Part shown: piece after piece, positions 56,831 to 64,000 of the stretch
How the letters are laid out: each line of letters starts with the position of its first letter
How positions within the stretch are numbered: position 1 is the first letter of the stretch
Assembly (NCBI GenBank): GCA_963921795.1
Contig: OY997658.1
Location: forward strand, 26,899,456-26,963,455
Reading direction: 5' to 3'
From: Nannobrachium achirus
Taxonomy: Eukaryota > Chordata > Actinopteri > Myctophiformes > Myctophidae
DNA length: 64,000 nt
Notes under the pieces: model-generated
Database searches by the model: none
What the model was told of the DNA's origin: nothing
What the model saw: only the letters and a program-made list of their open reading frames with translations
Translations under genes and position numbers: made by a program

Positions 56831-57075
56831 CCTCAGACGAGCCCTCAATCGGCGTCATTTCCAGTCATCTGGGTTCTCCATACATCTGGCCAGCTGACGG
56901 CAGCTAATTTGTGCTTTCTGCACCAGCATCTTTCTTTATACGCGTCCACGTACAGTAGGTAGGTGTGGGACGTCCTCTCCATCGATGCCCACGTGTTGGT
57001 TCCCACAGTACAAGCTTTTTGGCACAGGAGCTCTCTGTTTCGGTGGCAGTGGCCAGCTAGTCTCATCCTCCTGAC
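56830..57075 (-). pseudogene. RTE/Rex-like LINE ORF C-terminal fragment
   Basis: Minus-strand frames give RMRLAGHCHRNRELLCQK, then, one frame over, KLVLWEPTRGHRWRGRPTPT followed by KKDAGAEST. This is the R-x-x-GHC-R...LxLWEPxxGxRxRGRPxxTY...KDxG signature of the C-terminal tail of a fish endonuclease/reverse-transcriptase LINE. Frameshifts and two stops show it is dead. Confidence 0.65.
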
Positions 57076-57382
57076 TGCTATCGTCTCTGATACACTTGGT
57101 AGTGCCCCGTACAGAATGCTTGTTGGTAATGTGCTCGTTCTTGGTTGATGTTCAGTACCACACGCAACATGCCATCCGGTCTAGACCGGATCAAGCGACC
57201 TGTTTAGTAAACGAGCACCAGGCTTTCCCCCGAGAAAGCCTGGTGACGCGAGGTTAGCCTTAGTTCACACTGAATTTCTCTTATGAGTCTCGAGCTGAGA
57301 AAAGTGGAATCTCCTGCTCACTCCATTATGTCTCTGTTAGTCCCCTCCGGGCTTTCACCTCACCTCAGCGCTATACCTACAC
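57076..57382. other. No gene; short hairpin
   Basis: CCAGGCTTTCCCCCGAGAAA followed by GCCTGG (57220-57245) forms a small hairpin next to GACGCGAGGTTAGCC, a MITE-end-like word also seen near 31090. Confidence 0.4.
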
Positions 57383-57549
57383 CAGTGTTTCTCAAATGTT
57401 CAAATGTCAAGGTCTCTAACTCTGACAGTGAACAAATGGACCCCAATGGTTCCATTTGTTCACTGTCAGAGTTACAGACTTGTATGGGTCCATTTAGACT
57501 CCTATAAAGGAACCCACAGAGTCCCTGGAACCCACTTTGAGAACCACTG
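57383..57549. mobile_element. Small hAT-like element
   Basis: It starts CAGTGTTTCTCAAATG and ends ACTTTGAGAACCACTG. It is flanked by ACCTACAC and GCCTGCAC (6 of 8 identical). The centre is a palindrome (CTGACAGTGAACAAATGGAC and complement). Confidence 0.7.
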
Positions 57550-57563
57550 GCCTGCACTCCCCC

Positions 57564-58188
57564 CAGGGGCGCTGGAACTCCCAAATCCCAAGGGGAGCTG
57601 AGCCTGGAGGAGTTCATGAAAAATTCACGTTTTTTATCCGGTTTTGGGTTATTTTTATTACGGTTTCGGGTGCTTATTCCCCGCACAACGGTGTAACAAG
57701 GAGCTGTATAGTTACTAGTTATTTTAGCACACAGTGCAACACACAGCACGCATGCACACACACAGTCACTCACGCACACACTACAAAATCGGGTATTATT
57801 TTTGTAACAGTTTTCTACTGTTTTTTATTCCCCATATACAACGGTGTTAGTTTGCAACAATGAGCCTATAGACGGTTTCTAGTTCTCAAATAAATAGACT
57901 TTGGTGTGCCATCAAAGCGGGATTTAAATTTGACTTCCCTTCTGACCGGAAGTGGCAAGGTGACCATGTGATTAGGTCACCATGTGATAATCAAATACCT
58001 TTTTTCAACATATTTTATTCCCCAAAGTCAAATACATTATTGTTTTAATATAGCTCTGTGTGTGTATATAAATAGGCTTATTTAAAAAAAAAAAGAAAAA
58101 AACGTTTTTTTTTTTTTTTTTTTTTTTTTTTTCTCCCCACCACCAGGGGAGCTGCAGCTCCCTCAGCACCCCACTTCCAGCGCCCCTG
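57564..58188. mobile_element. hAT-like element, TSD ACTCCCCC
   Basis: It starts CAGGGGCGCTGGAA and ends TTCCAGCGCCCCTG, flanked by ACTCCCCC at 57556-57563 and 58189-58196. A T26 run lies at 58106-58131. The interior has no recognisable transposase. Confidence 0.88.
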
Positions 58189-58196
58189 ACTCCCCC

Positions 58197-59581
58197 ACCC
58201 GCCCATCAGCCCTGCAGTTCTGTGCCCATTGACCATATTCACACATGGCTACATGGGGTGGCAACACGTCTGAGCCTGCATTACAAACCATTATAAACAA
58301 TGGAGTGATGGTCCCAAAATATTAGTTCTGTTCAATCCATTTCTATTGACCAAATTGACCAATGGGCAGACAAAAGGTCAACACCCCCAAAAGGATTCAA
58401 AAGAAGGACTACATAAACTGTAGGCCTACATCCACGATATCCAAGGTAAGTTAGGTTGCAACATTACTGTGTACAAAGACAAAGACATATTAACTTACTG
58501 TATCGTGATTTTTGCATGTTAATCACAAATCAATCTTAACATGATTAACTTGCCTTCTAACAACTTAAAGGGATATTCCACTTTCAACAGGGAGCAGTGG
58601 TAGGGCTTCTCTCCACATACACACCCATTGTAACTTCAAACTCCATTTTAATCATGATAGATTCATTAAAAACACCCATTATTTTTTCTGGAGACTCATT
58701 TTACCTTCCTAATACGTGAGCAGGCCGTGTTTTTTCGATAACTTTTTTCATTTATTTTTAATAATTATTTGGAAAAATGGAAAAAATGAAATACAAACTG
58801 AAAAGTAGTAAAAAGCTCTTCGGTCAAAACCTCCCAACTCCACTTGAGCTCATTGTCCCGAAAATGAACATTTTGGAGTTAGGAGTTTCGGCCCGACAGC
58901 AGAGATATGTTCTAAGTCTTCTAAGTCTGCTATAGGGTAGGTATAGAATGGCAGCATGTCGGAATGGGGGCATATAGAGTTGAAGCTAATGAGGTTCTGC
59001 TGTGGAATGCATATCTTGCCTTTGGAAACGGGAAAACAAAGAATATGCCCATTATTACAAAATAAACTTTCTGATGACATGTGCTAATGCTCTACTTCTT
59101 AATTAAATGCAAACTAGGTCGGCATATAGGGCAGTTCTCTCACCTCGGTGGTTCAGACAACTTTTCATGTAAGTTTTCACATTGCATACAAAGGAACTTT
59201 TAAAGGAACTCCTTTGTTGCCACACAAAGTATGAGAAAATGTGCAAGTAGGACAAATTCTTTGTCAGTTTTGAAAAAAATTACATATATACTTGGTGTGT
59301 CCTTGTCAAGCTCCACGGTTATGGCAACTGTTAACTGAAAGTGTACTCCCAACTAGGGTACAAGATGGCAATTGTTAGCAAGGATTCAATTAGATACTTT
59401 TTATTTTTATTTTGAAGCAACACAGCCTACTGTCTAAAACATTGTCTAAACTACCTCCAATTATATAGCTTGCAGCCGCTAACCTATTACTTCATCATAT
59501 GCTGAATTTGCGAAAATAGCAGATCTACAGACTTGAATAAATGAACATTTATAAAAGATTTCTGCCTATAATTATATGCCC
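58197..59581. other. No gene; possible TTAA-type element start
   Basis: CTTAAAGGGATATTCCACTT at 58563 looks like the left end of a TTAA-targeted MITE, but I did not find its right end. One arm of the hairpin module (GCGAAAATAGCAGATCTACA) lies at 59511. Frames through 58850-59080 show no domain. Confidence 0.35.
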
Positions 59582-59602
59582 CCACACACACGCGCACGCA
59601 CA

Positions 59603-59666
<64 letters not shown>

Positions 59667-59676
59667 CACACACATA
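59582..59676. repeat. (GCAC)n/(CA)n microsatellite
   Basis: CACACG start, about 16 GCAC units, then CA units. Confidence 0.96.
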
Positions 59677-59883
59677 CACACAGAGAGATCCCATAGCCAG
59701 TGGCAAAGTTGCTAGTAATCAGTTTCATTGAGGAAAGGAGCAAAATCAGCTTTTCAGTCCCTGCGTATGTCAAAGGTCAATTTTCAAGTGCAGTTTCAGA
59801 TCGATTGGCCAACCCACTGGGGAGATAAATGGATGAGAACTAACATAACTTTTCCTGTCCACCGCCATGTGACGTCAACTTAA

Positions 59884-60213
59884 CTCATTCTGTGCCAAAT
59901 GCCAAAATGGCTCCAAGGTAGCTGTGCCACGATTTTATATGTTTTTCTTTACTATGCAATGAAAAAAAATGATTTTTTCTTTTATATATTTTTTCCCCAC
60001 AGAAACAGACACAGTTGTTGTGATTCAGTGGCAAAAATAATTTTGTCAATCAGACAAATGGTTCCAGAGATAGAGCTGTTTGAATGAAAAAAAAGTGTCC
60101 ATCCACTAGAATGAACACACATGAACACACATTTTCTCAATCAGCTAAACGAGGGAGCGAACACACAAACAGAGAAAAGCATCTCTCTGATCTCAGGTCA
60201 TTTTGACATCTTT

Positions 60214-60248
<35 letters not shown>

Positions 60249-60300
60249 TTTTCTATACAAAAAACACAAAAACTGTCATAAACCGTCATTGGCACAGAAT
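59884..60300. mobile_element. Candidate TTAA-targeted MITE
   Basis: TTAACTCATTCTGTGCCAA at the left and TTGGCACAGAATTTAA at the right are inverted with TTAA at the outer edges. Inner TTTTTT/AAAAAA tracts. The ends differ by small indels. Confidence 0.5.
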
Positions 60301-60640
60301 TTAACAACGAACCAACATCCAATAAAACCATGGGTTGGCAATCCGCCCTAGCCTGACTCGGCTGGCGCTTGAGTCTGACATTGTGCCCCGTCCGATTTCT
60401 GGGGGAGGGACTTTTGTGCGAGTGTGCACACGCGTGGCCGCGCGCGAGTGATCACAACGCACGGTGATCGCAACGCACTTTGATCGCGATGCACCGTGAT
60501 CGCGACCGACGCGACGCACGGTCGCGGCATGTGTGTGTGTGTCTGTCTGTGCCAGTTACTGCTTCCACACAGAACTGCAACCAGACACATGTAATCAACA
60601 TTAACAGCTTGGTGAAATCAGTGTGTGTGCGCGCGCGGAT
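60301..60640. other. CpG-rich stretch, no gene
   Basis: GATCGCGATGCACCGTGATC-like words repeat around 60448-60530. No exon is supported. Confidence 0.4.
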
Positions 60641-61262
60641 TGGATATTCGTTAAACCCACCACCACCCGCCGTGCTCATTGGAGGAGACACAATTTTGGA
60701 TGGGGAAACGGCTGATTCATTTATAGTAAAGGGATTTTATAAGATATTTGACCAATCTGCGAAGTAAATCGTTACCAAGAAATTTCTTCACCAAAGTATT
60801 TCTAAAGGTGTGTAATAATATGTACTAAAAGGTTGAAATTCAACTCCTGGGGGAAACCTAAAAAAAATTGATTTGTGTTTGTGTCCCATTAATTTACTAG
60901 GCCTAAAGGAAAGAAATACAAAAAACTAGGGGTCTTTCATGATACTGAACTAGGGGTTTGGATATTCGTTAAACCCACCACCACCCGCCGTGCTCATTGG
61001 AGGAGACACAATTTTGGATGGGGAAACGGCTGATTCATTTATAGTAAAGGGATTTTATAAGATATTTGACCAATCTGCGAAGTAAATCGTTACCAAGAAA
61101 TTTCTTCACCAAAGTATTTCTAAAGGTGTGTAATAATATGTACTAAAAGGTTGAAATTCAACTCCTGGGGGAAACCTAAAAAAAATTGATTTGTGTTTGT
61201 GTCCCATTAATTTACTAGGCCTAAAGGAAAGAAATACAAAAAACTAGGGGTTTTTCATGATA
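60641..61262 (+). repeat. Two-copy tandem duplication, period 318 bp
   Basis: The unit TGGATATTCGTTAAACCCAC ... TTCATGATACTGAA occurs at 60641-60958 and 60959-61262 with almost no differences. The first copy ends GAACTAGGGGTTTGG and restarts; the second continues into the foldback arm. Confidence 0.9.
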
Positions 61263-61631
61263 CTGAATCCATTGCAAGCATTTGTTTTGCATGAGAAACA
61301 TTCCTTGGGCTAAAAACGGACCCACAAAACGATGGTTTAGTGATGAATCATCACATTTCACCATTTTGTAGGGGCCATTTGTAGCCCATGGAATATTTTT
61401 CGTGCAAAACAAATGCTTGCAATGGATTTAGCATCATGAAAAACCCCTAGTTTGATCCCTCACATGCTACTTTTTTTTCCTGTATAAAGTTAATGGGACG
61501 CAAACACGAATCATTTTTTTAATGAGGTTTCCCCCGGGAGTTGAATTTCAACCTTTTAGTACATATTATTACACACCTTTAGAAACACTTTGGCGAAGAA
61601 ATTTCTTGGTAACACTTTACTTTGCAGATTT
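61071..61631. mobile_element. Long foldback, shared core, copy 3
   Basis: Outer arms AATCTGCGAAGTAAATCG and TACCAAGAAATTTCTTC pair with the right side ending TTTACTTTGCAGATT. Inner arms carry CATTGCAAGCATTTGTTTTG, AAACATTCCTTGGGC and CCTCACATGCTAC. Centre near 61345. The left arm is also present a second time as part of the upstream tandem unit. Confidence 0.8.
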
Positions 61632-62252
61632 TCTTATGTTCCTGTAGCATAGGAACGAACTAATATGTTAATATATTAAAGGTCAAAGTTGGGGTTAAGG
61701 TGTTTGGTGAATTAATGTATTGATTGGTGAATCAATGTATTGAATCTAACCATAATCTGACAGCATGCACTTCCATGAGGAGGTTATTGTCATGTGTACT
61801 CTGACATTGACTCTTTTTGAATTAGGGTAAGGGTGCCACCTGCCTCCTCTATTGTGTGAGCTTGCTTTATGGTCTGTTCTGGCCATAAAAAGGCTTACGC
61901 ACTCTTAATCTTTGGCCATTTCAACAGATCGGGCAGTTGAGATGGTCCCTCCGGTTTCGGAGCTAAATTCCATGTTGTGGTTTCAACATTAAAAGGGAAA
62001 ATATGCTATTTGCTGAGAATTGGAAAGGGACCTCAGAAGAAGATTTGTACTTTGATTAAGGATGTATACTTTTGTTGGACGATGAATAAACAAGAAGCAA
62101 CATTTACTTTTGAAGTTCTGTGGACAATCCCTATTTCTTGATATTAGTATCTATTATTAATATCAGTATTATTTTTCATGTCAGATGCAACAAAATGGCG
62201 AGCTAGCCAGGAGCGATTTGTGGCGTATTTATGACTTTTTAAGAAAAGCTGT

Positions 62253-62283
<31 letters not shown>

Positions 62284-62528
62284 CGGTGAGTCTGTGATCA
62301 GGGCTTGTTTCGACGGAGGGAGACTTCCCCTTACTATTACTCAAATCCAGACCAGAGAAACAGTCCACTCTGAGAGTGGGCGGGATCTATGGGCTGGAAC
62401 CAGGCTAAATCCGCCCTGCTATGGACCTTGACCATGACTACAGATTCAATGGAGGATTTTCGTGAACATCACTTTTTCCTTGATGTCAGTCACTAAAATC
62501 CCAGAGACTTATTTTACAAAAAAGCATG
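61632..62528. other. No gene; poly-G tract
   Basis: A G-run lies at about 62264-62283. Sequence from 61910 contains AATAAACAAGAAGC (62087) but no exon. Confidence 0.4.
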
Positions 62529-62728
62529 NNNNNNNNNNNNNNNNNNNNNNNNNNNNNNNNNNNNNNNNNNNNNNNNNNNNNNNNNNNNNNNNNNNNNNNN
62601 NNNNNNNNNNNNNNNNNNNNNNNNNNNNNNNNNNNNNNNNNNNNNNNNNNNNNNNNNNNNNNNNNNNNNNNNNNNNNNNNNNNNNNNNNNNNNNNNNNNN
62701 NNNNNNNNNNNNNNNNNNNNNNNNNNNN
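62529..62728. other. Assembly gap of 200 N
   Basis: Exactly 200 unknown bases. The true length may differ. Any ORF reported across it is an artefact. Confidence 1.
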
Positions 62729-63154
62729 AGTCCTCTTTCCTTGTATCACTTTTTGCTTTTGATAGATGCTAGTTATATCATGGAGAAAGAACTATGTTGT
62801 CCGCCAACTGCTAAGTACGCTCAACTGTACGTTTTTTTGTTGTTTTTTTGTTTAGTACTTCATTGTTTGACCATTCACCCTGCATGTCGGTGTTGATTCC
62901 ATTTAGGTCTGATCTGACATTGCAATTCTCAAGTTACACTGGATAAGAGCATGCATGCATCTGCGTGTGTGTGTGTCATGCGCGCAGGGGTTAGGGGGGG
63001 GCGGGGGGGATTAACACCTCCACTTTTTTTGGGTGGGGGGGATATCCCCTCCAGTGTTCAGGTCCAAGAAAAAGCCGCAAATATGATCGATTATACTGTA
63101 CACATTGGCGGCCTTAACTATGTTTCATTGGTTTCAATTGAAACGGGCCTCGGC
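62729..63154. other. No gene; G-rich runs
   Basis: GGGGGGGCGGGGGGG at about 62994-63008 and a G6 run at 63036. Nothing coding. Confidence 0.4.
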
Positions 63155-63390
63155 CGTCAGGGGGGCCTCCGACTGCCCGTCAGTCTAAGTCCAAATGATG
63201 GTCAATGCAAATGATCGTCCATCGAAAACCCCCTCTCACATTTGGGCCCCCTTTAACGTGCTAGTTCTGCCTATGTCCTGTTGCCAGGGGGGACTCCGAC
63301 TGCCGGTAAATCTCAATCCAAATAAATGACGCTCAATGCGAATGACCCTCCATCGGAAGCCCCCCTCAATGGGCCCCCCTCTATCACACT
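63155..63390 (+). repeat. Imperfect two-copy tandem repeat, ~125 bp
   Basis: Each unit has GGGGGGCCTCCGACTGCC (or GGGGGGACTCCGACTGCC), TCAATGC(A/G)AATGA(T/C)C, TCCATCG(A/G)AA and a CCCCCTC block. The second is shorter. Confidence 0.7.
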
Positions 63391-64000
63391 GTCGCTGTGC
63401 CTGTGACGCTGCAGTGCACACCGATCGGCTTGACTTTGTAATACGAGCTAGGCGCGCGGTTTAGTTGTTGGTTGGACTATCAAAACAAGTTGTTATTAGT
63501 TAGAATACATCACAGAGCCTTTCAAACGAGAGGGCACTTGTGAGTAAAGTTGGCAAGATTGTTCAACCACTAATTAACAACAATGCACGCTCATTTTAAG
63601 ATGGCAACAACAAACATGGACGTAACACTGGTCTGTCTGTCGCATCCTATGGTCGTATCCAGTCAGATGAAACACGGTGTTAATCATGTCATGTGGACAG
63701 CTGGACACGTTAAAACGTTACCTTGAATGGAATATATATCTGAGGAGCAATTATGTTGTCAACTTCCCCAAAAGGCTGTCCTGTCCTATTAAACCAGACG
63801 CTGGGACAGCATCTACTGCTTGTATCCACAATATAACTTGTGAGTATCCTAATTTATTACTTAACATGTCACGCCAATGCGCAAATGGTAATGTGGGTAC
63901 AGTAATTAATGTACAGTATTTGTGCAAGTTGGCCCTACAATTGTGGATAGCCTATGCATTATGTTCAAACAGTTCAATCCAAAACATAATGCTTATGGTT
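63391..64000. other. No gene recognised
   Basis: Low-copy-looking sequence to the window edge. No exon, RNA gene or resolved element is visible. Confidence 0.35.

Noticed and set aside
56845-57066. A small Cys-rich secreted protein on the minus strand
   Set aside because: Frames on either side show the C-terminal signature of a LINE polymerase; the apparent Cys pattern arises from a frameshift.
62462-62896. ORFs spanning 62462-62896
   Set aside because: They cross 200 N and consist mostly of unknown residues.

Overview
The window is eukaryotic and looks like the nuclear genome of a ray-finned (teleost) fish. The evidence is very long CA/GT and CT microsatellites, L2-type LINE tails ending in the GCGTCTGCTAAATG motif, a tRNA-derived SINE, an L1-clade LINE fragment, dense hAT-like and piggyBac-like non-autonomous DNA elements, and two vertebrate gene relatives (kelch domain-containing protein 3 and the XPD helicase). 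I see no operons, CRISPR arrays, rRNA genes or complete autonomous transposons. Nearly all ORFs longer than 60 codons are chance readings of repeats.

Layout. 1-867: 3'-truncated coding block on the minus strand for a C2H2 zinc-finger protein. 868-18.5 kb: nested MITEs, hAT-like elements with 8-bp target duplications, a ~600-bp foldback with a GC-rich heart, and three copies of a ~550-bp element that carries two hairpins. 18.8-33.5 kb: L2 and L1 LINE fragments (the L1 insertion has a 16-bp target duplication), huge CA/CT/GT tracts at 24.5-25.3 kb, a fourth two-hairpin element, and one hAT-like element inside another. 33.6-37.5 kb: a ~1.8-kb tandem duplication; one copy holds a TA-flanked MITE absent from the other. 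37.9-45.2 kb: more nested DNA elements.

45.49-49.75 kb is the most gene-like stretch. Exon-like remnants of an XPD/ERCC2 helicase (motif I, possibly Ia, then the region before motif VI and motif VI itself) lie on the plus strand. Between them, on the same strand, is an intact 387-codon intronless copy of klhdc3 that keeps its BC-box but has lost kelch glycines and carries a new C-terminal tail made from a minisatellite. 50-64 kb returns to repeats, with fragments of two further LINE types, two hAT-like elements, a long foldback preceded by a tandem copy of its own arm, and a 200-bp assembly gap.

Two patterns cut across the window. (1) A hairpin module with arms related to AAAATAGCAGATCTACAAGC occurs about 30 times inside roughly ten different element families. 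Its outer arm bases are symmetric and follow the host family, and its centre is often symmetrically deleted. (2) Three long foldbacks share the same palindromic core but have unrelated outer arms. A 25-bp inverted duplication present in one copy of the two-hairpin element and absent from two sister copies shows directly that palindromes arise here de novo, probably by replication template switching. A third pattern is a repeat family that disperses at least 18 exact CCATATATGG sequences (perfect CArG boxes), usually next to TGATGTCA/TGACGTCA-like sites.
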